Shown here: positions 25,540 to 35,210 of the stretch, piece after piece
How the letters are laid out: the number at the start of each line of letters is the position of its first letter
How positions within the stretch are numbered: position 1 is the first letter of the stretch
Program-made: the position numbers and the translations under genes
NCBI RefSeq assembly: GCF_003634045.1
Contig: NZ_RBIM01000002.1
Span: 372,001-436,000, forward strand
Length of the DNA stretch: 64,000 nt
DNA from: Maricaulis maris
GTDB taxonomy: Bacteria; Pseudomonadota; Alphaproteobacteria; Caulobacterales; Maricaulaceae
Reading direction: 5' to 3'
The notes under the pieces: generated by a model
The model's input: the letters and a program-made list of their open reading frames with translations, nothing else
What the model was told of the DNA's origin: nothing
Databases searched by the model: none

Positions 25540-28041
25540 TCAGTACAGGCCGCCCAGCTCATCGTCGGGTTCATCATCTTGCGAATCCGGCTCATCGAGC
25601 AGGAAGGCAAGCGGATCATCACTGACCGAATCGCGGGCAAAGCTGAGACCACTTTCCACTTCATCGGTCTGGCGTGACGGCTCGGTACCCGGGCGGAAAG
25701 CCTCCAGAATCACCCCGGATTGGCCCAGAATACCGGGCTCTCCATTGAGACGATTGATCGGCACAAGCCGCACACCCGGCGGTACCCGGAACGGCGCGAC
25801 GGGATAACCCTCAAGCGCGACTTCCAGGAAGTCGCGGGCGATCGGCGCCGCGACTTGGCCGCCAGCCTCGCCGGAGCCCAGCTGATAGGGTGTGTCGAAG
25901 CCTACATAAACACCGACCACGAGGTCCGGCCCGAACCCCATGAACCAGGCATCGCGGAAATCATTGGTCGTGCCGGTCTTGCCAGCCAGCGTCCAGGGCA
26001 GCGAGCGAAGCGCCGTACCGGTGCCGCGCTGCACGGCTCCTTCGAGCATGTTCACCACTTGATAGGCCGTCACCGGATCAACGACTTCCTCACGGGTTTC
26101 CGGGAAGAGCGGTTCGAGCACGGCTGAGCGATCCCACTCTTCAGCATCGCAGGTGTCGCAGGGCAGCACTTCGTGGGCAAAGATCGTGGCGCCGGTACGG
26201 TCCTGGACCCGGTCGATAATGGTCGGTTCGACGCGGCGGCCACCATTGACCATGGTCGCATAGGCGGAAACGAGGCGGTAAAGCGTCGTTTCCCCGGCCC
26301 CGAGCGACATTGCCAGCACCGGTTCCATTTCGTCATAAATCCCGAAACGCGTGCCATAGTCGACGATCGGCGCCATGCCCATTTCCTGGGCCAGCCGGAC
26401 CGTCATGACGTTGCGCGACAGCTCCAGGCCGAGCCGCAGGGTCGACATGCCATAATAGCGTTCCGAATAGTTGGACGGCATGTAAAAGCGCTCGTCCGGC
26501 CCGCCGGAGGCGATGAAGGGCGCGTCCAGGATCAGGCTGGCCGGCGTGTAGCCATTGTCCAACGCCGAGGCGTAGACGAAGGGCTTGAAAGCCGAGCCCG
26601 GCTGACGCCGCGCCTGGGTGGCGCGGTTGAACTGGCTGTGCTGGAAGGAATAACCACCGACCATCGCCAGCACACGACCGGTGTGTGGATCCATAGCCAT
26701 GATACCGCCATTGATCCCCGGCACCTGACGCAGCCCATACTGGCCGTCGCTGAAGCCTTCCTGGTCGGCAATGCTGGCCACCAGGATCACATCACCCGGG
26801 TTCAACACCTCCGAGGGACGGCTGACCGGCGGTCCGATCTCGCCATCAGGTAGGGTTTCGCGGGCCCATTCCAGCGCCGACATCGGGATCGAGCCTTCCT
26901 CGCCGTTGAGGAAGCCGATGCGAGCTGCATCTGCAGTGGTCTCCAGAACGACCGCTTGCAGCCAACCCTCGTCGAGGTCACGCGGGATATCGGCGGCGGC
27001 CAGGCGCTCGACCCAGCCCTCGCCCAATTCGATATTCGACAAGGCGCCGCGATAGCCATGGCGGCGATCATAGGCCTCCAGCCCATTGCGCAGGGCGGCG
27101 CGGGCCGCGAGCTGCATGCGCGTGTCGAGTGTCGTCCGGATCGACAGCCCACCATCATAAAGCTCGTCCTCGCCATAGAGGGAGAAGACTTCGCGGCGGA
27201 CATTCTCGACGAAATACTCGGCCGCCGTATAAGTGGCACCTGACAGGCGGTCGACGGTTTCCAGCGGCCGGGCCATGGCCTCGCGCGCGGCGTCCTCGGT
27301 CACAAAACCGTTCTCGGCCATGCGTGAGAGCACCCAGTTGCGGCGCTCGATGGCGGCGTCGTGATGACGATCCGGGTGATAATTGGCCGGTCCCTTGGGC
27401 AGGGCCGCCAGATAGGCGATCTCGTGCAACTCGAGCTCGTCGAGCGAGCGTCCGAAATAGTTCAGCGCCGCCGCAGCTACGCCATAGGCGCGGTTTCCGA
27501 GGTAAATCTCGTTGAGATAGAGTTCGAGGATCTGGTCCTTGGTAAAGGCGCGCTCGATGCGCCGCGACAACACCATTTCACGGACCTTGCGCTCAAGGCG
27601 CTGCTCGCTGGAGAGCAGGAAATTCTTGGCAACCTGCTGGGTGATCGTCGACGCGCCTTCCAGACGGCGCCCCTGCAACACGTTGGAGATATTGGACAGG
27701 CCGGCGCGGATGATGCCGCGAAAGTCCAGGCCGCCATGTTCGTAGAAATTCTTGTCTTCGGCCGAGATGAAGGCATGCACCACATTCTGCGGAATATTGG
27801 CGATCGGCACGAAGACACGGTGTTCGCGCGCATATTCCGCTATCAACAGGCCATCACCAGCATGAACACGGCTCATGATCGGCGGCTCATACTCGGCGAG
27901 CTGCTGATAGTCCGGCAGGTCATCGGTCACGCGGACGACATAGATGGCGACGGCGATGAAGCCGATAACAGCCAGCACCGCAGCCGCGATACTGCCCCAG
28001 AGAGCTGTCCGCAAAACATTACGCAAGGTGAAGAGTTTCAT
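25540..28041 (-). CDS. mrcA: Penicillin-binding protein 1A, bifunctional transglycosylase/transpeptidase
   Basis: A class A PBP of 833 residues polymerising and crosslinking peptidoglycan. It has an N-terminal membrane anchor (about 10-36). The glycosyltransferase domain carries the catalytic Glu95 in EDKNFYEHGG and the STITQQVAKNFLL motif. An inserted OB-like region follows, then the transpeptidase with S483-x-x-K486 in QPGSAFKPF, SRN in ELSRNVMTVRL, and KTG at 688-690. The ATG at 28041 has GAGGGCAG in front and gives the typical PBP1A N-terminus. It lies 108 nt downstream of the amidase gene on the same strand, so the two are likely co-expressed. The C-terminal 70 residues are acidic and disordered. 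Confidence 0.95.
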   Translation of the reverse strand: MKLFTLRNVLRTALWGSIAAAVLAVIGFIAVAIYVVRVTDDLPDYQQLAEYEPPIMSRVHAGDGLLIAEYAREHRVFVPIANIPQNVVHAFISAEDKNFYEHGGLDFRGIIRAGLSNISNVLQGRRLEGASTITQQVAKNFLLSSEQRLERKVREMVLSRRIERAFTKDQILELYLNEIYLGNRAYGVAAAALNYFGRSLDELELHEIAYLAALPKGPANYHPDRHHDAAIERRNWVLSRMAENGFVTEDAAREAMARPLETVDRLSGATYTAAEYFVENVRREVFSLYGEDELYDGGLSIRTTLDTRMQLAARAALRNGLEAYDRRHGYRGALSNIELGEGWVERLAAADIPRDLDEGWLQAVVLETTADAARIGFLNGEEGSIPMSALEWARETLPDGEIGPPVSRPSEVLNPGDVILVASIADQEGFSDGQYGLRQVPGINGGIMAMDPHTGRVLAMVGGYSFQHSQFNRATQARRQPGSAFKPFVYASALDNGYTPASLILDAPFIASGGPDERFYMPSNYSERYYGMSTLRLGLELSRNVMTVRLAQEMGMAPIVDYGTRFGIYDEMEPVLAMSLGAGETTLYRLVSAYATMVNGGRRVEPTIIDRVQDRTGATIFAHEVLPCDTCDAEEWDRSAVLEPLFPETREEVVDPVTAYQVVNMLEGAVQRGTGTALRSLPWTLAGKTGTTNDFRDAWFMGFGPDLVVGVYVGFDTPYQLGSGEAGGQVAAPIARDFLEVALEGYPVAPFRVPPGVRLVPINRLNGEPGILGQSGVILEAFRPGTEPSRQTDEVESGLSFARDSVSDDPLAFLLDEPDSQDDEPDDELGGLY

Positions 28042-28149
28042 TCTGCCCTCTGGCTGCAACCCGACCGTTCGACCTCCAGGTCAGACGCGCCGTTCCAGCA
28101 TGACTCCGAGGCGGCATTATGGCCGCGCTCGGCAACAGATTAAAGGGAG

Positions 28150-29361
28150 TCAGCGTGCCGGAAGTGCGATCATGTCCCGATCCGCGAAGATTTCATCACC
28201 GCGGTTAGTGAAATAATCGTCGATCCCGCTCACAATGGCACTCATCTGGCGGCGTCGGAAACTCGCCGATGTCAGATTGGCCTCGTCCGTCCGATTGGTC
28301 AGGAAACCCATCTCGACAAGGACTGCAGGCACGCGCGAGTCGAGCAATACGAACAGGTTGGCCTGACGATGCGGATTGGCCAGCAAGGGCCCCTCCGACG
28401 AAAGGTGCTCCAGCAGGACTTCGGCAAAGGCCGACGACTGGTTGCGTTTCTCGCGCAGTTCCAGTTCAACCAGGATATTGTTCACATCCACTTGCGAGGT
28501 GTGGTTCGCGCCTTCGCGGGCACGCTGACGGGCACGGTTCTCGGCTCGGTCATTGAGCGTATAGACCGCAGCGCCCCGCACGTTCGAATTCTGGGAAGAA
28601 TCGGAGTGCAGGGAGATGAAGAGGTCCGCTCTGGCTTCCGCCATGACACCGACACGTTGTTCCCAGGACGGGTAGACGTCGCGATCACGCGTCAGCAGGA
28701 CTTCATAATTGCCCGTCGCCTCGAGCTGGCGGCGCAGTTCGCGGGCGGCTTCCAGCGCGACATCGGCCTCATGGGTCCCGTGGATCCCGAGCGAACCCGG
28801 ATCACGGCCGCCATGGCCGGGATCCACGACGATCACGCGGCGTTCGCGCTGCGGCGGCACGTAAACGGCCTCGACGCGTTCGGCGATCAGCGAATCAAGT
28901 GAGACGGCGCGGGTATGATCGAAGCCCGATGCGGTCTGGAAACTGCCTTCGCTCGCCCGTTCCATGTCGATCACCAGCCGGTGATTGCCACCGGGTGTCG
29001 CCGGATCGAGCGCGAACTGGTTGACGATGACCGCGGGATGGTCGAGTTCGAAAACGACGCGGGAGCTGGACACCGAATTGTCAAAGAAGCGGAAGGCATC
29101 GACCAGCCCGTGCCCGACGCCCTCTCCAGACGCCAGATTGGCAACCGACCAGCGCGCCTGCGGCAAGTCCACGACCAGACGATCAGAGAGGCCATCTAGC
29201 GTGAAAGCGCGGAACTCGGCCGGTTCCGAGATCTCGATCACAACCCGCGTCGTGGCGACATCCACGCCAAAACGCACATCCCGGACCTCCTGGTCCGCGA
29301 GACCGGGACTGGACAGTGCCAGAACCGACGACAACGCCATCAAAAACTGTTGAACCCGCAT
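28150..29361 (-). CDS. N-acetylmuramoyl-L-alanine amidase (AmiC/AmiA family)
   Basis: A 403-residue periplasmic amidase splitting the stem peptide from MurNAc, usually at the division site. It has a signal peptide (MRVQQFLMALSSVLALSSPGLADQ), an AMIN domain for septal targeting (about 25-140) and a C-terminal Amidase_3 zinc domain (about 175-400). Zinc ligands are visible in VVDPGHGGRDPG (His), the Glu in EADVALEAAREL and FISLHSDSS (His); the catalytic Glu lies in VEMGFLTN. The ATG at 29361 gives an exact signal peptide; the open frame continues upstream without conserved sequence. It forms a unit with the PBP1A gene downstream. Confidence 0.94.
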   Translation of the reverse strand: MRVQQFLMALSSVLALSSPGLADQEVRDVRFGVDVATTRVVIEISEPAEFRAFTLDGLSDRLVVDLPQARWSVANLASGEGVGHGLVDAFRFFDNSVSSSRVVFELDHPAVIVNQFALDPATPGGNHRLVIDMERASEGSFQTASGFDHTRAVSLDSLIAERVEAVYVPPQRERRVIVVDPGHGGRDPGSLGIHGTHEADVALEAARELRRQLEATGNYEVLLTRDRDVYPSWEQRVGVMAEARADLFISLHSDSSQNSNVRGAAVYTLNDRAENRARQRAREGANHTSQVDVNNILVELELREKRNQSSAFAEVLLEHLSSEGPLLANPHRQANLFVLLDSRVPAVLVEMGFLTNRTDEANLTSASFRRRQMSAIVSGIDDYFTNRGDEIFADRDMIALPAR

Positions 29362-29835
29362 CACTACACCATCGCACACACCGTGATTCTGTCCACGGCT
29401 TTTGCGTAACCATAGGGCACGGAGCTTGACGTTTGGTTGATGCCGGGCCGAATTTCTTTGCCCGCCTCGCCTACGGCGCGAAAGCCTTTTCTTCCGCATT
29501 CGAATGTTGCATGTTGCCAAGGCCTTGGCGACGCACCACCGGATATGCCGGTCGAGTGCGGCAGCCAGGCGCGAAGCGGCTGGGCTAATACGGCCTGCCA
29601 ACACGCTTATCGTCGCCCCGGTCCGACCGAAAAATTGCCGGGGCCCCGACCGCCGCGTCCTCCCGTAACGGAGCGGGACGCTAATGGTAACTGCCGATGC
29701 GCAGGGAGCGCCTGATGCCCAGAGCACTGAAAACAGGCCGCACCCCGTCCATCTCGCCCCCGCCGCCACTCTCTTCCTTGTCCCGCCGACTGGCAGGAAA
29801 CAGGCGATTGTGCGCGGGTGCAGGAGACGACTTTA
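29362..29835. other. Intergenic region between divergent amidase and RNase E genes
   Basis: 474 nt without a supported gene. It must hold both promoters and probably a long rne leader. A stem GCCCCGG (29615-29621)/CCGGGGC (29638-29644) could fold in the rne leader. I see no convincing -35/-10 pair and no small ORF with a ribosome site. Confidence 0.5.
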
Positions 29836-32484
29836 ATGTCCAAGAAAATGCTGATCGATGCAGGTCATCCCGAGGAGACCCGCGTCGTCGTACTCGACGG
29901 TTCGAAAGTTGAGGATTTTGACTTCGAAGCGGCTGCCCGCCGCCCTATCCGTGGAAATATCTATCTCGCCAAGGTAACGCGGGTCGAACCCTCGTTGCAG
30001 GCGGCGTTTGTGGAGTACGGCGGCAATCGCCACGGCTTCCTCGCTTTCAACGAGATCCATCCGGATTACTACCAGATTCCCTATGAGGACCGCGTGGCCC
30101 TCGCCGAGGAGGAAGCTTCGGCGGCCGACGAGGACGAGGACGAGGCGGAAGATGCCAAGGCGGAAGCCGCCCCGGCCACCGACACCGCGTCCGATGACGC
30201 GGATGGTGAGGGTGAGGCCGAAGCGCCTGAAACCATTGGCGATGACAGCGAAGAAGACGATATCAGCGACCAGCAGGCCGCGCGCCGCCGTCGCCAGATG
30301 TTCCGCAAATACAAGATCCAGGAAGTCATCAAGCGGCGCCAGATCCTGCTGGTCCAGGTTGCCAAGGAAGAACGTGGCAACAAGGGCGCCGCACTGACGA
30401 CCTATCTCTCGCTTGCCGGCCGTTATTGCGTGCTGATGCCGAACACGCCGCGCGGCGGCGGCATTTCCCGCAAGATCTCCAACGCGTCTGACCGCAAGCG
30501 TCTGAAGTCTGTGGTCTCCGAGCTGGAATTGCCCAAGGGTGTCGGCCTCATCATCCGCACGGCCGGTGCCTCGCGCACCAAGACCGAGATCAAGCGCGAT
30601 GCCGACTATCTCCTGCGTCTGTGGACGAATATCCGCGAACTGACCCTGAACTCGGTCGCCCCTTCCCTGATTTACGAGGAAGGCAATCTGGTCAAACGGG
30701 TGATTCGCGATCTCTACGACAAGGAGATCGACTGCGTGCAGGTGGAAGGCGAAGAAGCCTACAAGGAGGCGAAAGCCTTCATGAAGATGTTGATGCCGAG
30801 CCATGCCAAGAAGGTGCAGCACTACAAGGAAACCGTGCCGCTCTTCCTGCGCCATCAGTGCGAAGCCCAGCTTGAAGCGATCTATTCGCCTGTCGCCCCG
30901 CTCAAATCCGGCGGCTATCTGGTCATCAACCCCACCGAGGCCCTGGTCTCGATCGATGTGAACTCGGGCAAGTCGACCCGGGAACGCAATATCGAGGCAA
31001 CCGCGCTCAAGACCAATCTGGAAGCGGCAGCCGAAGCGGCACGTCAGATGCGCCTGCGTGACCTTGCCGGCCTGATCGTCATCGACTTCATCGACATGGA
31101 CGAGAGCCGGAACAACCGCGCTGTCGAAAAGAAGATGAAGGACATGCTGAAGCGTGATCGCGCCCGCCTGCAGGTGGGACGCATCTCGCAATTCGGCCTG
31201 ATGGAGATTTCGCGCCAGCGCCGCCGCACCAGCCTGCTGGAAGGCTCCACGACGACCTGCCCGACCTGTAAAGGCACCGGTCATCTACGCTCGACCGAAT
31301 CGAGCGCCCTGGTCGCCCTGCGTGGTCTTGAGAAAGAAGGCACGCGTGGTCGCGCCAAGCGGATCCGCATTTCGGTTCCGACGGCCGTTGCCATCTACCT
31401 GCTCAACGACAAGCGCGATCATCTGTTGATGATCGAACAACGCTTCTCGATGAATGTGCTCGTCACGGCGGACGACACCATCCTGGCGCCGGAATTCACC
31501 ATTGAAGCGCTGGAGAACCGCGAGCCGGGTGAAGAACTGACGATCGCGCCGCTTTCCGTCGAATCGATCGAGGAAATCGAAATCCCTGACGTTCCGGATG
31601 AGGACGAAGCGGAGAATGACGAGGAGAGCCGCGAAGCCTCCGGTGGCCGGCGCCGTCGTCGGCGCCGTCGTCGCAAACCGTCTTCCGATGACACCGCAGC
31701 GGCGATGGAAGTCGTCAAGGTGGAAGGCGATGACAGCGATGAGGACGGCAGCGCCGACGAGGGCGACAGCCCGCGTGACGCCGCCGGTGAGGATGGCGAT
31801 GACCAACCACGCCGCCGTCGTCGCCGGGGTCGCCGCGGTGGCCGCGGTCGTCGCCGGACCGAGGACGAGGCGAATACGGACGAGACGAACACCGACAACG
31901 CTGCATCGGGCGCAGACGAGGTGACCAGCGAAGCCGCGGCCGCCGCAGCTGAGCCGGACGCCGAGCCGACCGCTGAAGCCGCCGCTGTCGAAGCCGCCCC
32001 TATCGAAGAAAAGCCGAAGCGCCGCCGCACCCCGCGGCGCAAGCCCGCAGCGGCCGACAGCGAACCCGCTTCCGATGCGGTCGAGCCGCCGGCCGAAGCC
32101 GCGGCAGTCGAAGCGACCACCGAAGAGGCCCCGAAAAAGCGGACACGTCGTCCGCGCAAAAAGGCGGCTGATACGGCGACGGAGGCTCCGGCAACCGAGG
32201 CCCCTGCTGACGAACCGGCCGCAGAGCCGGTTGCCGAAGAGGCGCCCAAGCCCAAGCGTCGGACCCGTCGCAAAAAAGCCGATGAAGCGCCAGCCGAGCC
32301 GGTCGCCGAAGCGGCCGAACCGGAGGTCGCTGCCGAACCCGCCGCCGATGCGACGGAATCCGGCGACGAAACACGTGATAGCGAAACGAAGACCGACAAG
32401 GCCGACACCACGAAACCCGCCGACGAAGATGGCAAGTCCAAGCGTCGCGGCTGGTGGAACCGGACCGGCCTGTTCGGGAACTAA
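29836..32484 (+). CDS. rne: Ribonuclease E
   Basis: An 882-residue endoribonuclease for mRNA decay and rRNA/tRNA maturation; likely organiser of an RNA degradosome. AGGAGA (29822-29827) precedes the ATG at 29836. The S1 domain (starting about residue 35) is interrupted near 95-150 by an acidic Asp/Glu/Ala insertion, as in other alphaproteobacteria. The catalytic DNase I-like region contains SIDVNSGKSTRE (about 372) and VIDFIDMDESRNNR (about 415), and the zinc-link CPTC motif follows near 475. From about 590 the protein is disordered, with arginine blocks and Ala/Glu/Pro repeats carrying KRRTRRKK-type motifs. This tail would bind RNA and partner enzymes such as the RhlE-type helicase. It ends in WWNRTGLFGN. 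Confidence 0.96.
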   Translation: MSKKMLIDAGHPEETRVVVLDGSKVEDFDFEAAARRPIRGNIYLAKVTRVEPSLQAAFVEYGGNRHGFLAFNEIHPDYYQIPYEDRVALAEEEASAADEDEDEAEDAKAEAAPATDTASDDADGEGEAEAPETIGDDSEEDDISDQQAARRRRQMFRKYKIQEVIKRRQILLVQVAKEERGNKGAALTTYLSLAGRYCVLMPNTPRGGGISRKISNASDRKRLKSVVSELELPKGVGLIIRTAGASRTKTEIKRDADYLLRLWTNIRELTLNSVAPSLIYEEGNLVKRVIRDLYDKEIDCVQVEGEEAYKEAKAFMKMLMPSHAKKVQHYKETVPLFLRHQCEAQLEAIYSPVAPLKSGGYLVINPTEALVSIDVNSGKSTRERNIEATALKTNLEAAAEAARQMRLRDLAGLIVIDFIDMDESRNNRAVEKKMKDMLKRDRARLQVGRISQFGLMEISRQRRRTSLLEGSTTTCPTCKGTGHLRSTESSALVALRGLEKEGTRGRAKRIRISVPTAVAIYLLNDKRDHLLMIEQRFSMNVLVTADDTILAPEFTIEALENREPGEELTIAPLSVESIEEIEIPDVPDEDEAENDEESREASGGRRRRRRRRRKPSSDDTAAAMEVVKVEGDDSDEDGSADEGDSPRDAAGEDGDDQPRRRRRRGRRGGRGRRRTEDEANTDETNTDNAASGADEVTSEAAAAAAEPDAEPTAEAAAVEAAPIEEKPKRRRTPRRKPAAADSEPASDAVEPPAEAAAVEATTEEAPKKRTRRPRKKAADTATEAPATEAPADEPAAEPVAEEAPKPKRRTRRKKADEAPAEPVAEAAEPEVAAEPAADATESGDETRDSETKTDKADTTKPADEDGKSKRRGWWNRTGLFGN

Positions 32485-32493
32485 CCAGAACAA

Positions 32494-32520
32494 GGGTTGC
32501 CCGGCCTGTCCGGGCAACCC
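32494..32520 (+). terminator. Hairpin between rne and the M48 protease gene
   Basis: Perfect 11-bp stem GGGTTGCCCGG (32494-32504)/CCGGGCAACCC (32510-32520) with loop CCTGT. It is followed by ATCTTGG rather than a T run, so termination may be partial. Confidence 0.5.
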
Positions 32521-32593
32521 ATCTTGGTCATGGTGGCGTCTTGGGGTGACGCTGCTATCATGGGCCGAGCGGGGGCCGATCAGTGGAGGCAGG

Positions 32594-33955
32594 ATGTCGA
32601 TCCTGAAAACCGTCGCCACAGCCTGCGTTCTTGCTGTGGCCACACAAGCGTCCAGCCTGGGTCAGTCCTTGATCCGGGACACGGAAATCGAGCATATGCT
32701 GCGCGATTACTCCGATCCCATTCTCGAAGCCGCCGGACTGGTGCCGGCTGATGTCGATCTCTATATCGTGGCCGACCCGGAACTGAACGCCTTTGTGACC
32801 GGCGGCCAGAACATCTTCCTGCATACCGGGATCATTCTGGAATCAGAAACACCCAACCAGCTCAAGGGCGTGATCGCGCACGAGGCCGGCCATATCTCCG
32901 GCGCCCACCTGGCGCGCGTTGGCGACGGCATTTCGGCGGCCCAGGCCCCGATGTTCGTCAGTCTCGGCCTCGGCGTGCTTGCGGCACTGGCTGGCGAAGG
33001 CGGCGCGGCCGGTGCCCTGCTCGCCTCGTCGCAACAGTTCGGCGCCCTCTCCTTCATGACCTATAGCCGCGCCCAGGAAGCCTCTGCCGACCAGGCCGGC
33101 CTGCAATTTCTCGAAGCCAGCGGCCAGTCCGGCGAAGGGCTCGTGCAGTTTTTCGAGCGCTTCCGCTATCAGGAAGTCATGTCGAACGCGCGCCGCTATC
33201 CCTATTTCCGCTCACACCCCCTGTCGTCGGAACGGATCGCCAATCTGCGCGGCGGTGCCAGTGAGTCGCCCTTTTACGATGTTCAGGACAGCCCCGAGGA
33301 AATGGCCCGGCTCGCCCGTATCCAGGGCAAGATCTACGGCTTCCTCGCTGAGCCGGAATTCGTGTTCTACCGCTACCCTGAGAGCGACCAATCGCTGCCG
33401 GCACGCTATGCCCGGGCCGTCGCCCACTATCACGACGCCCGTCTTGATCGCGCCCTGTCGGAAATCCAGGGCCTGCTCGATGAAGAGCCGGAGAATCCGT
33501 ATTTCCATGAGCTGCACGGCCAGATGCTGTTCGAGAGCGGGCATGCCGACGAGGCCATCGCGCCCCACGCCCGGTCGGTTGAACTGGAGCCCACCGCGCC
33601 GCTGCTGCGGGTCAATCTCGCCATCGCCATGATCGCAACCGACAATCCGGACCATCTTGAAGAGGCCGCCCAGCATCTGCGGGTCGCACTGGATATCGAG
33701 CCTGACAATGGCTTTGCCTGGTACCAGCTCTCGATCATTCACGAGCGCAATGGTGACACCGCCCTCGCCCAGCTGGCCATCGCCGAACAATCCTATGCGG
33801 CCGGCAACCGACCGCGCGCCCACCAATTTGCGTCGCGGGCCCGGACGTCGCTGGAAGTTGGCACGCCGGCCTGGGTTCGGGCCACCGAGATCGAGGCCGT
33901 GTCTGTGCCGAGCGAGGCGGAGCTTCGCCAAGCGCGCCGTCAGCGCCGCAACTGA
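32594..33955 (+). CDS. Periplasmic M48 metalloprotease with TPR repeats (BepA-like)
   Basis: A 453-residue exported protease. Signal peptide MSILKTVATACVLAVATQASS, then an M48 domain with the zinc motif HEAGH in VIAHEAGHISGAHLARVGDG and the third ligand region EASADQAGLQFL, then C-terminal tetratricopeptide repeats (about 300-430). This is the layout of E. coli BepA, which degrades stalled outer-membrane proteins and helps LptD assembly. The start at 32594 follows GGAGG (32585-32589) and gives a clean signal peptide. The downstream COG3146 gene follows after 11 nt. Confidence 0.9.
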   Translation: MSILKTVATACVLAVATQASSLGQSLIRDTEIEHMLRDYSDPILEAAGLVPADVDLYIVADPELNAFVTGGQNIFLHTGIILESETPNQLKGVIAHEAGHISGAHLARVGDGISAAQAPMFVSLGLGVLAALAGEGGAAGALLASSQQFGALSFMTYSRAQEASADQAGLQFLEASGQSGEGLVQFFERFRYQEVMSNARRYPYFRSHPLSSERIANLRGGASESPFYDVQDSPEEMARLARIQGKIYGFLAEPEFVFYRYPESDQSLPARYARAVAHYHDARLDRALSEIQGLLDEEPENPYFHELHGQMLFESGHADEAIAPHARSVELEPTAPLLRVNLAIAMIATDNPDHLEEAAQHLRVALDIEPDNGFAWYQLSIIHERNGDTALAQLAIAEQSYAAGNRPRAHQFASRARTSLEVGTPAWVRATEIEAVSVPSEAELRQARRQRRN

Positions 33956-33966
33956 TCGGTCCGACG

Positions 33967-35151
33967 ATGGCGCCTCCCCCGGCGGATGATGGCGATCAGT
34001 CTCTGGCGGTCACCGTGCAGCCGGTTGCCGGTCTGGGCGATGTGCCGCGTGATGACTGGGACCGGTTGGCCAATCCGCCCGGCGCCGAGTTCGACCCTTT
34101 CCTGAGTTGGGATTTCCTGGAAGCGCTCGAGGCCAGCGGCTGCGTCGGCGCCGAGACCGGCTGGGAAGCCCGCCATCTGCTCGCCCGCGATGCCATGGGC
34201 AAGCTGGTCGGCGCCGTGCCGCTCTATTTGAAATCGCATTCCATGGGCGAATATGTGTTCGATCACGCTTGGGCAGACGCCTATGAGCGGGCCGGCGGTC
34301 GCTATTATCCCAAACTCCTGACCGCCATCCCCTTCTCGCCGGTCACCGGTCGCCGCATCCTGGCCGACAGCCCGGCCCTGCGACAGGCCCTCACCCGTAC
34401 CTGCTGTGACCTGGCGACGCGTTGGGGTGTGTCCGGCTGGCATGTGAATTTCCCCGGCGAAGCCGAAGCAGATGAATTGCACGCCAGCGGCCTGCTGCCG
34501 CGCCTCGACCGGCAATATATTTGGTCGAACCGCGGCTATAGAGACTATGACGACTTCCTCGCCGACTTGTCCTCACGCAAACGCAAGGCCTTGCGCAAGG
34601 AACGCGCCGCCGCCCAGGACGGTCTCACGATCGAACACCTGACCGGCGAACAGCTGTGCCCTGAACACTGGGACGTGTTTTATGCCTGTTATCAGGAAAC
34701 CGGCGCCCGCAAATGGGGCTATCCCTATCTCAATCGCGATTTCTTCGACCGGCTGCATCAACGTCTCGCCGACCGTGTCCTGCTGGTCATGGCCAAGAAG
34801 GATGGACGCTATATCGCGGCCGCACTCAACCTGATCGGCTCACACGCGCTCTACGGTCGATATTGGGGCAAGCTGGAGGACCATCCCTTCCTGCACTTCG
34901 AGCTGTGCTACCACCAAGCCATTGACGCCGCGATGGCACGCGGGCTGCAACGCGTCGAGGCTGGCGCCCAGGGCGAGCACAAGCTGGCCCGCGGCTATCG
35001 TCCCCAGCCGGTCCGCTCAGCCCATTTCATCACCAATGAAGGCTTCCGGAATGCCGTGGCGCAGTATCTCGACCAGGAACGGGCCGCTGTCGCAACCGAC
35101 ATCCAGCTTCAAGACGCAGACAGCCCGTTTCGCAAGGACCAGCCGCGCTAG
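33967..35151 (+). CDS. GNAT/FemAB-like acyltransferase (COG3146, DUF482)
   Basis: A 394-residue protein of the COG3146 group, related to peptidyl-transferring GNAT/FemAB enzymes. Family features are DPFLSWDFLEALEASG near the start, VPLYLKSHSMGEYVFDHAWADAY, the LSSRKRKALRKERAAA basic segment and AGAQGEHKLARGY in the C-terminal half. No signal peptide or membrane helix is present, so it is cytoplasmic. It lies 11 nt after the M48 gene and is likely co-transcribed. The substrate is not established; a cell-wall-related aminoacyl transfer is often assumed but unproven. Confidence 0.87.
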   Translation: MAPPPADDGDQSLAVTVQPVAGLGDVPRDDWDRLANPPGAEFDPFLSWDFLEALEASGCVGAETGWEARHLLARDAMGKLVGAVPLYLKSHSMGEYVFDHAWADAYERAGGRYYPKLLTAIPFSPVTGRRILADSPALRQALTRTCCDLATRWGVSGWHVNFPGEAEADELHASGLLPRLDRQYIWSNRGYRDYDDFLADLSSRKRKALRKERAAAQDGLTIEHLTGEQLCPEHWDVFYACYQETGARKWGYPYLNRDFFDRLHQRLADRVLLVMAKKDGRYIAAALNLIGSHALYGRYWGKLEDHPFLHFELCYHQAIDAAMARGLQRVEAGAQGEHKLARGYRPQPVRSAHFITNEGFRNAVAQYLDQERAAVATDIQLQDADSPFRKDQPR

Positions 35152-35210
35152 CGGCATCCGCTTTTGTTTGAACGGGTGAATCGCTCCAGTCTCGAATTGG
35201 GGGATTGAAT

